64,000 nt of DNA from an uncultured bacterium (GTDB lineage: Bacteria; Actinomycetota; Coriobacteriia; Coriobacteriales; Coriobacteriaceae): positions 1-64,000 of the forward strand of contig CAJMPY010000001.1 in assembly GCA_905215385.1 (NCBI GenBank), read 5' to 3'. The notes beneath the pieces were generated by a model that saw nothing but the letters and a program-made list of their open reading frames with translations, searched no databases and was not told the DNA's origin. Within the stretch, counting starts at the first letter, position 1. The number at the start of each line of letters is the position of its first letter. The translations under genes and the position numbers were made by a program. This document shows positions 25,305 through 33,496 of the stretch, in pieces.

Positions 25305-26486
25305 ATGATTGACTATCGCAATCCATATACCCCCGGTGCCGGCGCGATGCCTAAATACCTTGCCGGACGCGATGATATTCTTGAATCAGCTTCTCTTCAG
25401 CTCAAGGCTCTTGCAGCAAACTATCAGAGCCGCTCTCTTGTCTTGTACGGTCTTAGGGGCGTCGGCAAAACGGTGTTGCTTAACTCAATCGAATCAATAG
25501 CCGAGGAAGAAGGTATTCTTGTTCGTCATATAGAGGTCGAAGAGAAGAAGGGTTTGATTGCTCCTTTGGCTTCGGCTTGCTGTACACTATCGGCTTCGCT
25601 CAATAGAATTGAACTCGTTAAGAGTAAATTAGAGCAGATTAAGAACTTGTTTACATCGTTAACGTTATCTGTTGATGCGGGCGATGGCTCACTGTCTTTG
25701 GGCTTTAATGAAGAGGCTCTGGGGGAGGCTCTCGCCTCGTCTCATAATCTATCTGGTGATTTTACCGATGTGCTCGTCGTTCTGGGAAAATATGCTCAAG
25801 CTGCAGGATCTTCGATATTAATTGGAATTGACGAGTTGCAGTATGCCAGCAAAGAAGAACTTGAAGCCCTTGCATGCGCGCTTCATCGAGCGACTCAGCT
25901 TGGCCTTCCTGTTATGTTTGGCTGCGCCGGTTTGCCCAAGCTTCTAAAGATGTTGGGCGAAGCTAAGACTTATTCCGAGAGGCAGTTTAGCTTTGTAAAA
26001 GTCGACTCGCTTCCTCGTGATAAGGCGGTTGAGGCTATTGTCAGGCCAGCGTTAAAGCTTGACGTGCACTATTCCGACGAGGCGGTCAGTACCATTATTG
26101 ACTATACGGAGGGATACCCGTATTTCATCCAGGAGCTTTGTTCGACCATTTGGACTTCATCTGATTGTAAGTTCGTTTCTCTGGAAACCGTGCTCAACTG
26201 CACCTCTATAACGGATGCGCGTCTTGACGAAGGTTTCTTTAGTGTTCGATATGATCGATGCACTCCAAGGCAAAAAGAGTTTCTGATTGCCATGGTGCGA
26301 TGCGGCGAGCTTCCTTGTACGCTTGCGAATGTGGCTCATTATATGGGGAGAGACGTTTCATCTATTGGACCCCTGCGAGCTCAATTAATTAGCAAGGGCA
26401 TGATTTACTCTGCTGCAAGGGGAGAGGTTGATTTTACCGTTCCTCAGTTTGATCGATACTTGAGGCGTACAGAAAGAATTGACTAG
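25305..26486 (+). CDS. AAA ATPase with C-terminal winged-helix-like region
   Basis: A 393-aa STAND/ORC-like P-loop ATPase with Walker A YGLRGVGKT (Lys55) and Walker B ILIGIDELQ (Asp176-Glu177). A sensor-type segment GYPYFIQELCSTIW lies near residue 270. The last 90 residues (PRQKEFLIAMVRCGE to FDRYLRR) look like a winged-helix DNA-binding domain. ATG 25305 follows AGGAGCTGATT. It sits between the two glf copies and is the second cargo gene after the RloC-like ATPase, about 350 bp apart, so it may be transcribed separately. Related proteins are widespread and mostly uncharacterised. Function unknown. Confidence 0.75.
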   Translation: MIDYRNPYTPGAGAMPKYLAGRDDILESASLQLKALAANYQSRSLVLYGLRGVGKTVLLNSIESIAEEEGILVRHIEVEEKKGLIAPLASACCTLSASLNRIELVKSKLEQIKNLFTSLTLSVDAGDGSLSLGFNEEALGEALASSHNLSGDFTDVLVVLGKYAQAAGSSILIGIDELQYASKEELEALACALHRATQLGLPVMFGCAGLPKLLKMLGEAKTYSERQFSFVKVDSLPRDKAVEAIVRPALKLDVHYSDEAVSTIIDYTEGYPYFIQELCSTIWTSSDCKFVSLETVLNCTSITDARLDEGFFSVRYDRCTPRQKEFLIAMVRCGELPCTLANVAHYMGRDVSSIGPLRAQLISKGMIYSAARGEVDFTVPQFDRYLRRTERID

Positions 26487-26496
26487 TCGATTAAGA

Positions 26497-26544
26497 AGGA
26501 GGCCCGCGCAGTAGCGAATGAACTGCGCGGGCCTCCTGTTTGTT
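26497..26544. terminator. bidirectional terminator between the AAA ATPase gene and glf copy 2
   Basis: Perfect 16-bp stem AGGAGGCCCGCGCAGT (26497-26512) with ACTGCGCGGGCCTCCT (26522-26537), followed by GTTTGTT. The genes converge here. Confidence 0.9.
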
Positions 26545-26572
26545 CGGGGTGGTTGTCTGAGTGTCCTCGCTC

Positions 26573-27697
26573 CTACGCCTCAGTCGGCTCCACGCCCAGC
26601 TCGTTGCGGACGAGCTGGAAGGCGGCGGCGATGGCCTTGTCCATGTCGTAGTACTTGTAGCCGCCCAGGCGACCGGCGAAGACCACATCGCCCTCCTGTG
26701 CCGCCAGCTCCTCGTACTGCCTGTAGAGGGCCTCGTTCCTGGCGTCGTTGATGGGGTAGTAGGGCTCGTCGCCGGGCTTCCAGTCCGCCGGGTACTCGCG
26801 CGTGATGACGGTCTTCTCCTGCGTGCCGAACTCGAAGTGCTTGTGTTCGATGACGCGCGTGTAGGGGACCTCGCGCTCGGTGTAGTTGACCACGGCCACG
26901 CCCTGGTGGTCGGCCTCGTCGAGCGTCTCGGTCTCGAAGCGCAGGCTGCGGTACTCGAGCGTGCCCAGCTTGAAGTCGTAGAACGCGTCGATGGGGCCGC
27001 AGTAGATCGTCCTGGCGGCGATATCGGGCTCGGCGGCGGCCAGCTCCTTGTACTCCACGCCGCAGCGCACCTCGATGCCCTCGAGCATGTTGGCGACCAT
27101 CTTGGTGTAGCCGCCCACGGGGATGCCCTGGTAGCGGTCGTTGAAGTAGTTGTTGTCGTAGGTGAAGCGGCAGGGGAGGCGCTTGATGATGCTCGCGGGC
27201 AGGTCGCGGCAGTCGCGGCCCCACTGCTTCTCGGTGTAGCCCTTCACGAGCGTCTCGAAGATGTCGCGGCCGACGAGCGACAGCGCCTGCTCCTCGAGGT
27301 TCTGCGGCTCGCCGATGTTCTCGGCGGCCACCTGCTCGGCGATCTTGGCCTTGGCGTCGGCCGGCGTGACGACGCCCGGCCACATCTTGGCGAAGGTGTT
27401 CATGTTGAAGGGCATGTTGTACATGTTGCCGTGGAAGTTGGCTACCGGCGAGTTGACGTAGTTGTTGAACTCGGCGAAGCGGTTGACGTAGTCCCAGACA
27501 TCCTTCATGGAGGTGTGGAAGATATGCGCGCCGTAGCGGTGGACCTGGATGCCCTCGACGTCCTCGGTGTAGATATTGCCGGCAATGTGATCGCGGCGAT
27601 CGATGACCAGGACCGACTTGCCGGCGCGCTTGGCGGCATTGGCGAAGACGGCGCCCGAGAGGCCGGCACCGACGACGAGGTAATCGTACTGGGACAT
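26573..27697 (-). CDS. glf: UDP-galactopyranose mutase, copy 2
   Basis: The product is identical in all 374 residues to the one encoded at 21099-22223, so the same reaction applies. Only the last few codons differ, synonymously, and the stop is TAG instead of TAA. The upstream region is unrelated beyond the ribosome-binding site, so the two copies probably have different promoters. Keeping two perfect copies 5.5 kb apart implies recent duplication or ongoing gene conversion. Confidence 0.97.
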   Translation of the reverse strand: MSQYDYLVVGAGLSGAVFANAAKRAGKSVLVIDRRDHIAGNIYTEDVEGIQVHRYGAHIFHTSMKDVWDYVNRFAEFNNYVNSPVANFHGNMYNMPFNMNTFAKMWPGVVTPADAKAKIAEQVAAENIGEPQNLEEQALSLVGRDIFETLVKGYTEKQWGRDCRDLPASIIKRLPCRFTYDNNYFNDRYQGIPVGGYTKMVANMLEGIEVRCGVEYKELAAAEPDIAARTIYCGPIDAFYDFKLGTLEYRSLRFETETLDEADHQGVAVVNYTEREVPYTRVIEHKHFEFGTQEKTVITREYPADWKPGDEPYYPINDARNEALYRQYEELAAQEGDVVFAGRLGGYKYYDMDKAIAAAFQLVRNELGVEPTEA

Positions 27698-27701
27698 GGA
27701 T
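26586..27701 (-). repeat. 1.1-kb direct repeat, copy B (glf)
   Basis: Partner of 21112-22227. Homologous recombination between the two would delete 5474 bp, carrying both ATPase genes, and leave one intact glf. Confidence 0.93.
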
Positions 27702-27850
27702 GTGCTCCTTTGTATGTTAAATCGGACAGTTCCTTTAGTTTAGGGACAAACATACCTAATGTGTCGCCCCAAGGGTTAGTGTAGCAGTCGTTCCCTCGGC
27801 AGCTCCAAAGCGTGGGCGTTGCCTGGTTTCCAAATGATGTTAAGGACTCG

Positions 27851-28852
27851 CTATTCCGCCCTCAGGCACTCGGGCAAGATGCTTGCAACTGCATCCATCG
27901 CCTGTGGCTTTAGGTACTGCTCGTTGAGCCGTGCCTTTCTGTAGACGTAGCGAGTGTCTGCAGAGTACTTGATCAATACGTCGGTGAAGAACCGCTCCCA
28001 GCTCAGGTAGTCGCGGCTCTCGATGTAGTTCGAGGGGTCCTCGAGAATCTTTGGGATATCGTTGTTGGGGATGAGGCCAGATTGCAGAAGTGTCCACTCA
28101 AATGATTCCGGGAGGAACAAGCGAACGTTCTTGTAAACGCGCTGTCCCAGCACCTTTTCGATGTAGGGGCCAAACGCTGCGCCGTCTCCTATGGCAAGAA
28201 TGTTTTGCTCGGGGCAGTCGTGAATTGTTCGTTTTAGGTTTGCTACGCCGGTAGCGGTATAGCAGGGGATTCCCAGTCGGTTGCAAAGGGCGCTGTAGAA
28301 TTGATAGCCAGACTTGCTATCCTCGACAATCACGGCATCGGGATTGTCGAACCCTACGTTAAGGTCCTGATACAGCATGTTTGCCGTGTGGGTATAAAGC
28401 GGTTTGGTTGCCGAGTAAAAACGCTTGTCGCTCTTGCGGCCATTGATTGTTTTGCTTGTGGTGTTGACTAGCTTCAGAATCTCATCAACGCTGTAGGGGA
28501 GCTCGTTGGCATCACGACGAGATATCAAAACATAATAGTTGGACGAGCCGTTTACGGCTTTGGCGAAGTCCTTTGAGTAAATAAACTCGTTGCCCTCATC
28601 TAGAAAGACGATCGAATCTTCGATGATCGACAGCTCGCGCTCCCAGCGTCTGCCGGAAAGCGTTTCGCAGGGCACGTCGCAGCTGAGTGTAACGCCGCTT
28701 TCCGGTCCTCGGTCGTTGTAGTCGCGAATCATCGAGATGAGCGTCGTTTTGCCCGTGCCGCTATTGCCGCGAATGAAGGAAATGTTGCGTTTAAAGGTGA
28801 GTGTGTATTTGACCTTTGCACGCTCTACGACAACGGTATGCGTTCCCTTCAT
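27851..28852 (-). CDS. P-loop ATPase with possible Toprim-like C-terminal half
   Basis: The 333-aa protein has Walker A GNSGTGKTT (residues 29-37) and a Walker B-like IVFLDEGNEF (81-90) in its first half. The second half contains DAVIVEDSKSGYQFY (Glu167) and LAIGDGAAFG (Asp213), which recall the Glu and Asp motifs of Toprim nucleases, though the second lacks a full DxD. The ATG overlaps the stop of the upstream DUF4869 gene (TAATG), so the pair is coupled. ATPase plus Toprim is the plan of OLD-type defence nucleases, but this protein is much shorter. Specific function is unknown. Confidence 0.65.
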   Translation of the reverse strand: MKGTHTVVVERAKVKYTLTFKRNISFIRGNSGTGKTTLISMIRDYNDRGPESGVTLSCDVPCETLSGRRWERELSIIEDSIVFLDEGNEFIYSKDFAKAVNGSSNYYVLISRRDANELPYSVDEILKLVNTTSKTINGRKSDKRFYSATKPLYTHTANMLYQDLNVGFDNPDAVIVEDSKSGYQFYSALCNRLGIPCYTATGVANLKRTIHDCPEQNILAIGDGAAFGPYIEKVLGQRVYKNVRLFLPESFEWTLLQSGLIPNNDIPKILEDPSNYIESRDYLSWERFFTDVLIKYSADTRYVYRKARLNEQYLKPQAMDAVASILPECLRAE

Positions 28853-29301
28853 TACTCATCAACATCCAAAAAGTCATTCGTGGCGCCAACAAACTCCTGC
28901 ATGTTTCTGACGATGCGGTCATCGTTTTCAATGCGGATTTCAAAATTCTTCCAGGGGAACTTCATGATGTGGTAAAGGGTCACCAGCACATCCTGCTCTT
29001 TGCCGATCTTGAGTAGCCAGCGGGCACAGTTGTCTCCGCAGGTAGATGCGTTGAACACCATGTTTGGGAGATTGCGTACTAGCAGCAGCGTCTTGACGCC
29101 GCCGGACAGTTCGAGTGGGGTGATTGAGCCCAGCTGCTTGCTTACGATGTTGTGGGGGCCGATGAGCTCTGATCCGTCCACGCTTTTAATAATTTGTGCG
29201 GCCATAGGGTCTTCGAACCATGAGTCCAAGTATGAGTTCCTAAAATAGGTTTCGGTATCGTAGATGGAACCGGGATAATCTCCCAGATGGATGCTTAACA
29301 T
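28852..29301 (-). CDS. DUF4869 protein
   Basis: A 149-aa protein starting MLSIHLGDYPGSIYDTETYF, with SWFEDPMAAQIIKSVDGSE, LSGGVKTLLL and the strongly conserved NASTCGDNCARWLL. I recognise this as DUF4869. ATG 29301 follows GGAG at a 6-base spacing; the longer reading frame to 29385 runs into the aroQ terminator and is rejected. It is the first gene of a coupled pair with the P-loop ATPase. DUF4869 has no established activity. The pairing suggests a regulator or substrate-sensing subunit, which is inference. Confidence 0.75.
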   Translation of the reverse strand: MLSIHLGDYPGSIYDTETYFRNSYLDSWFEDPMAAQIIKSVDGSELIGPHNIVSKQLGSITPLELSGGVKTLLLVRNLPNMVFNASTCGDNCARWLLKIGKEQDVLVTLYHIMKFPWKNFEIRIENDDRIVRNMQEFVGATNDFLDVDE

Positions 29302-29344
29302 GCGCGTCTCCAGACGTTGTGTGACTGCAACGATTATATGCCAG

Positions 29345-29386
29345 TAATAAAGTGCCGCCAGTAGCGAGGTTGCTGCTGGCGGCACT
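29345..29386 (-). terminator. terminator of the aromatic operon (after aroQ)
   Basis: AGTGCCGCCAG (29351-29361) pairs with CTGGCGGCACT (29376-29386); on the minus strand TTATTA follows. It separates aroQ from the DUF4869 module. Confidence 0.8.
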
Positions 29387-29432
29387 GGCTATATTAGCGT
29401 GCGAATCGGCGTTGATGGATTTGCTCGCGAGG

Positions 29433-29870
29433 CTACTTTTCGAGATGTTTCCTCAGCAGCTCCAGTGCGTGGGCATACCCCTGCAGGCCCTCGCCGGTGA
29501 TGGTGGCGAAGCAGGCCAGGCGGGCGTAGCTTACCTGGCGGAAGTCCTCGCGGGTCTCGACGGCGCTGATGTGGACCTCGACGGCAGGGATGGCGACGGC
29601 CTTGAGGGCATCGAGGATCGCGACGCTCGTGTGCGTGTAGGCCGCCGGGTTGATGACGATGCCGTCGACCTTGCCGTAGGCCTCCTGGATCTTGTCGACG
29701 ATGCTGCCCTCGTGGTTAGACTGGAAGACCTCGACCTCGTCGAAGCCCTGTGCAGCACCCGCTTCCTGGCAGATCTGCACTAAGCGGTCGTAGTTGTCGC
29801 TGCCATAGATGCCCGGCTCGCGAATGCCGAGCATGTTGAGGTTGGGGCCGTTGATGACGAGTGCCTTCAT
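29433..29870 (-). CDS. aroQ: type II 3-dehydroquinate dehydratase
   Basis: The enzyme converts 3-dehydroquinate to 3-dehydroshikimate. The 145-aa length and the segments LVINGPNLNMLGIREPGIYG (catalytic Tyr), FQSNHEGSIVDKI, INPAAYTHTS and EVHISAVETRE are those of the small dodecameric type II enzyme. It is the last gene of the minus-strand aromatic operon, 99 bp behind aroE-aroK, and is preceded by an intrinsic terminator. Its expression may therefore be partly uncoupled. Confidence 0.97.
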   Translation of the reverse strand: MKALVINGPNLNMLGIREPGIYGSDNYDRLVQICQEAGAAQGFDEVEVFQSNHEGSIVDKIQEAYGKVDGIVINPAAYTHTSVAILDALKAVAIPAVEVHISAVETREDFRQVSYARLACFATITGEGLQGYAHALELLRKHLEK

Positions 29871-29930
29871 GGTTGCTTCCTTTGCAGTTGGTTGGCGTGG
29901 CTGGTCTTGCGATCTTCGGCGTTTGCCCAG

Positions 29931-29971
29931 ATAAAACCTGCCAAAATAAACCTGTCCCTTTTTGGCAGGTT
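29931..29971 (-). terminator. intra-operon terminator between aroE-aroK and aroQ
   Basis: Perfect 12-bp stem AACCTGCCAAAA (29935-29946) with TTTTGGCAGGTT (29960-29971); on the minus strand TTAT follows. It overlaps the aroE-aroK stop codon. Confidence 0.75.
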
Positions 29972-31208
29972 AGAGGGTCTCGACGATGGCGGCCGCGGTT
30001 TTGGCGGCGCAGTCGCGTGAGTCGATGATGTAGTCGGCCCAGGCGCGGTAGCGTGGCATGCGCTGCTTGGCCAGCTTATCGATGCCGTCGCGGGCGGTGA
30101 TGGGGCGTCCCTTGTGGGCGAGCTCGTCGAGCTTGCGGTTGAGCATCACGATCTGGCTGTTCTGGTGCAGCAGCGGATAGTTCTCGTCGCGCGTGACCAC
30201 ACCGCCGCCGGTGGAGAGCACCAGACCGCTTCGTTTGGAGATGTCTGACAGCGCCGCCGTCTCCTGCTCGCGGAAGGCGGGCTCACCGTGCTCGACGATA
30301 AAGTCGGCGCAGGGCATGCCCAGGCGCTCCTCAAGCGCGCGGTCCAGGTCGATGTGCTCGCGTCCCGTGAGCAGGGCAATCTGTTCGCCCACACGGGTCT
30401 TACCCGAGCCCGGCATGCCGATCAGTGCGATGTTCTGCTCGCGGTGAGACAGGCGCTCCGTCACGTCCAGGATGCGCTCGCGCGGGGTGGCCTGGCCGAT
30501 ATAACGCTCGACGGCTTGCGCCGCCTGGGCCACAAGCATGAGCAAACCGCCGATGCAGGGGATGCCGCGACGCTCGGCCTCGAGCATCAGACCCGTGCGG
30601 GCGGGGTTGTAGACAATGTCGATGACGCCCTCGAGCGCATCGAGGCCTTCGAGCGTGCAGGGAGCGTCGGGACAGTGGGGGAACATGCCGGCGGGCGTGC
30701 AGTTGACGAGCAGCGCGGCATCGGATTGCTGCGCGATGTTGTCGTAATTGACCTCGCTCGTGCGGCCCACGGGTACGACGATGGCGCACAGATCGCCGAG
30801 CACCATGCTGGCCGTAGTGCCCGCGCCACCGGTGGCACCGAGCACGAGGGCTTTTTTGCCGGCAACCTCAACGCCCAGCTCCTCGACCAGACACTGGAAA
30901 CCGAAGTAGTCGGTGTTGTCGCCGCGCAGACGGCCGTCGGGCAGGCGCGTGATGGTATTGACGTTTCCCATGCGCTCGGCGAGCGGGCTCAGCTCGTCCA
31001 GGTACTCCATGACGGCGCGCTTGTAGGGGATGGTCACGTTGGTGCCCTCCCACTCGTCGCCGGTCATAAAGGCCGCGAGGTCCTCGGGCTCGCGCTCAAA
31101 CCGCACGTACTCGAGCCCCGCGAGCTCCTTGTAGATGGCCGGTGTGTAGCTGTGGCCCAGCACACGGCCCAGCACGCCGTAGGGACGGGTTGCAGCGATA
31201 TCGGTCAT
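29970..31208 (-). CDS. aroEK: fused shikimate dehydrogenase / shikimate kinase (AroE-AroK)
   Basis: One 412-aa chain covers two consecutive shikimate-pathway steps. The N-terminal AroE part has GHSYTPAIYKEL, NVTIPYK (catalytic Lys), GDNTDYFGF and the NADP-binding LVLGATGGAGTTA. From about residue 255 an AroK part starts, with Walker A IGMPGSGKTRVG, the shikimate-binding HIDLDRALE and the STGGGVV motif. It is immediately behind pheA with no gap. The order in the chain matches the reaction order, dehydroshikimate to shikimate to shikimate 3-phosphate. Confidence 0.94.
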   Translation of the reverse strand: MTDIAATRPYGVLGRVLGHSYTPAIYKELAGLEYVRFEREPEDLAAFMTGDEWEGTNVTIPYKRAVMEYLDELSPLAERMGNVNTITRLPDGRLRGDNTDYFGFQCLVEELGVEVAGKKALVLGATGGAGTTASMVLGDLCAIVVPVGRTSEVNYDNIAQQSDAALLVNCTPAGMFPHCPDAPCTLEGLDALEGVIDIVYNPARTGLMLEAERRGIPCIGGLLMLVAQAAQAVERYIGQATPRERILDVTERLSHREQNIALIGMPGSGKTRVGEQIALLTGREHIDLDRALEERLGMPCADFIVEHGEPAFREQETAALSDISKRSGLVLSTGGGVVTRDENYPLLHQNSQIVMLNRKLDELAHKGRPITARDGIDKLAKQRMPRYRAWADYIIDSRDCAAKTAAAIVETL

Positions 31209-32354
31209 CTAGAGCACCTCCGTGTAACTGCCAAAGTAGGTGAAGCTCTCGCACACGTCGTCGATGGAATCAAGCAGGTCGTCGAGGGCCTTGCTGCCAA
31301 AGGGGCAGTCCAGGTCGAAGTAGAACATAAACTCAAAGTCGCGGCCAGGAATGGGGCGGCTCTCGAGCTTGATGAGGTTGATATTGAGCGCGTAGAAGCG
31401 CTCGAGTACGCGATAGAGCGCACCCGGCTCGTTGGCCGTGGTGATCATGAGCGAGGTACGGTTGGCGCCGGGGTAGACGCGCGGCTCGCGGCTGATGACG
31501 ACAAAGCGCGTGTAGTTGTTGTCCGAGTCCTGAATGTTGGGCTCCAGCACCTCCAGGCCATACAGCGTGGCACAGCTGCGCGAGGCGATGGCGGCGACGT
31601 CGGTGCGCTCGGAGTTGGCGACCATCTCGGCCGACATGGCCGTGTTTGGGTACTTGGTGGCGTGCAGGTCGTGGGACTCGATAAAGCCGGCACACTGGGC
31701 AATGGCTTGGCCGTGGCTGTAGACCTCGCGTATGTCCGCGAGCTTGGTGCCGGGCTTGACGAGCAGGTTGTGATCGATCTTGAGGCGCAGCGAGCGCACG
31801 ATATGGAAGTCGAACTGTGCGAGCAGGTCGTAGACGGCGTTGACCGATCCGGCTGTGGAGTTCTCGATGGGCAGCACGCCAAACTCGCAGAAGCCGTCGC
31901 GCACGGCGCGCATAACGCCCTCGAAGGTCTCGAAAAACGCGATGTCGGGCACATCGAAGAGTTTGCACGCGGCGATTTGACTGTAAGCGCCCTCAACACC
32001 CTGGCAGGCAACGGTGGCCGTCTGGGGGAAGGGCGTATCGAAGGCCTCGGCCGTGGCGTGTGCCCTTTGCGAGACCGTGATGCCCTTGAGCTCGTTGATA
32101 TAGCGCTGCTGCTCGGCCTTGCTCATGCTCATGAGGAGACGGAACAGGGTGATGGTCTGCGCCTCGTAGCGCTCGGGCGCGCGGCTGGCAAGGTTGTTGA
32201 GCTTGGAGCGCTCACGGGCGGGGTCGAAGACGGCCTTGCCCATCTCGATTTTTGACTTGGCGACCTCGGTGGCAATGTCCATGCGCTCGACAAAGCTGTT
32301 GAGGAGCGTGGTGTCGATGCCATCGATGGCCTGGCGGATGTCAGCAAGGTCCAT
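31209..32354 (-). CDS. pheA: chorismate mutase / prephenate dehydratase (P-protein)
   Basis: The N-terminal helical segment MDLADIRQAIDGIDTTLLNSFVERM is an AroQ-type chorismate mutase. The central part (ACQGVEGAYSQIAA, FGVLPIENSTAGSV, NNYTRFVVI) is prephenate dehydratase. The C-terminus is an ACT domain with GALYRVLERF and ESRPIPGRDFEFMFY, the phenylalanine feedback site. ATG 32354 is chosen because GAAAGGGG lies upstream; a longer frame to 32441 has no homology. Length 381 aa. It makes phenylpyruvate for phenylalanine. Confidence 0.95.
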   Translation of the reverse strand: MDLADIRQAIDGIDTTLLNSFVERMDIATEVAKSKIEMGKAVFDPARERSKLNNLASRAPERYEAQTITLFRLLMSMSKAEQQRYINELKGITVSQRAHATAEAFDTPFPQTATVACQGVEGAYSQIAACKLFDVPDIAFFETFEGVMRAVRDGFCEFGVLPIENSTAGSVNAVYDLLAQFDFHIVRSLRLKIDHNLLVKPGTKLADIREVYSHGQAIAQCAGFIESHDLHATKYPNTAMSAEMVANSERTDVAAIASRSCATLYGLEVLEPNIQDSDNNYTRFVVISREPRVYPGANRTSLMITTANEPGALYRVLERFYALNINLIKLESRPIPGRDFEFMFYFDLDCPFGSKALDDLLDSIDDVCESFTYFGSYTEVL

Positions 32355-32397
32355 GGAGACCCCTTTCACGTGTCGGGGGATGTTGAGGGGTGGGTAG

Positions 32398-33495
32398 TTA
32401 GCGCTGAGCGGCGTCTTCGAGGAGGGCGTCCCAGATGGCAAGGGCGGCGGCTGCCTCGGCTACGGGGACAGCTCGGGGGACGATGCAGGGATCGTGGCGG
32501 CCGTGGACCGAGAGCTCGGCATTTTCCATAGCGTCCATGTCCACCGTCTGCTGCTCACGGCCAATGGAGGGCGTCGGCTTTACGGCCATGCGCCACATGA
32601 CGGGCGCGCCGGTCGAAATACCGCCCAGGATGCCGCCGGCGTTGTTGGACTCGACCTCGATCTCGCCGGTCTCGGCATCGATGCGATACGGATCATTGTT
32701 CTCGCTGCCGCGCATGGCGGCCACGGCAAAGCCCATGCCAAACTCCACGCCCTTTACGGCGGGAATGCCAAACGCGATCTGCGCGATGCGGTTCTCGATG
32801 CCGTCGAACATGGGGTCGCCGATGCCTGCGGGAAGCCCGTAAATGCCGCACTCCACGATGCCGCCGATGCTGTCTAGTTCGTCACGCGCGGCTAGGATTT
32901 CCTCGCGCATGCGGCCGGCTGCGGCGGCGTCAATGCACGGCAGATCGTTCGTAAGGATCGCCTTGCGGTCGGCCTCGCGATAGACTATGTCGTCCATCGG
33001 CAGATCGGAGATGCCGCCGATCTGCGCCACATGCGCCATCACTTTAATGCCGCGGGCCTCGAGTGCCTGCAGCGCGATGCCGCCCGCGATGCATAAGGGT
33101 GCTGTTAGGCGGCCGGAAAAGTGCCCGCCGCCGGCGACATCGTGCATGTTGTGATACTTCATGCGCGCAGGGAAGTCCGCATGTCCCGGACGGGGCTTGC
33201 GGCGCAGCTCGGAGTAATCCTTGGAGCGCGTGTTGGTGTTCTCGATAATCGCGGCAATGGGCGCGCCGGTGGTGTGCCCATCGACCACGCCGGCGATGAT
33301 TTGGGCGGCGTCGGCCTCGCGGCGCTTGGTCGCGGTCTCGTCGCGACCGGGGGCGCGACGGTTCAAAAAGGCCTGCAGCGCTTCTTGGTCAACGGCGATG
33401 CCGGCGGGGACGCCATCGAGCGAGCAGCCGATGGCGGGGGAGTGCGACTGGCCGAAGATGCTTACGTGCAAGACGTTGCCAAAGGTCGAGGACAT
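32398..33495 (-). CDS. aroC: chorismate synthase
   Basis: The enzyme makes chorismate from EPSP, using reduced FMN. The protein (365 aa) starts SSTFGNVLHVSIFGQSHSPAIG, with RRAPGRDETATKRREAD and RPGHADFPARMKY, and has GGISTGAPVMWRMAVKPTPSI near residue 290. The first signature reads GQSHSPAIG instead of the common GESHGPA; the His is kept. It lies one base after aroA and 43 bp before pheA. Confidence 0.96.
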   Translation of the reverse strand: MSSTFGNVLHVSIFGQSHSPAIGCSLDGVPAGIAVDQEALQAFLNRRAPGRDETATKRREADAAQIIAGVVDGHTTGAPIAAIIENTNTRSKDYSELRRKPRPGHADFPARMKYHNMHDVAGGGHFSGRLTAPLCIAGGIALQALEARGIKVMAHVAQIGGISDLPMDDIVYREADRKAILTNDLPCIDAAAAGRMREEILAARDELDSIGGIVECGIYGLPAGIGDPMFDGIENRIAQIAFGIPAVKGVEFGMGFAVAAMRGSENNDPYRIDAETGEIEVESNNAGGILGGISTGAPVMWRMAVKPTPSIGREQQTVDMDAMENAELSVHGRHDPCIVPRAVPVAEAAAALAIWDALLEDAAQR

Positions 33496-33496
33496 G

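Noticed and set aside
30288..32255. 655-aa plus-strand ORF opposite aroE-aroK and pheA
   Set aside because: Shadow frame of well-supported minus-strand genes; same for the 671-aa frame at 35869-37884 and the 710-aa minus frame at 54725-56857.
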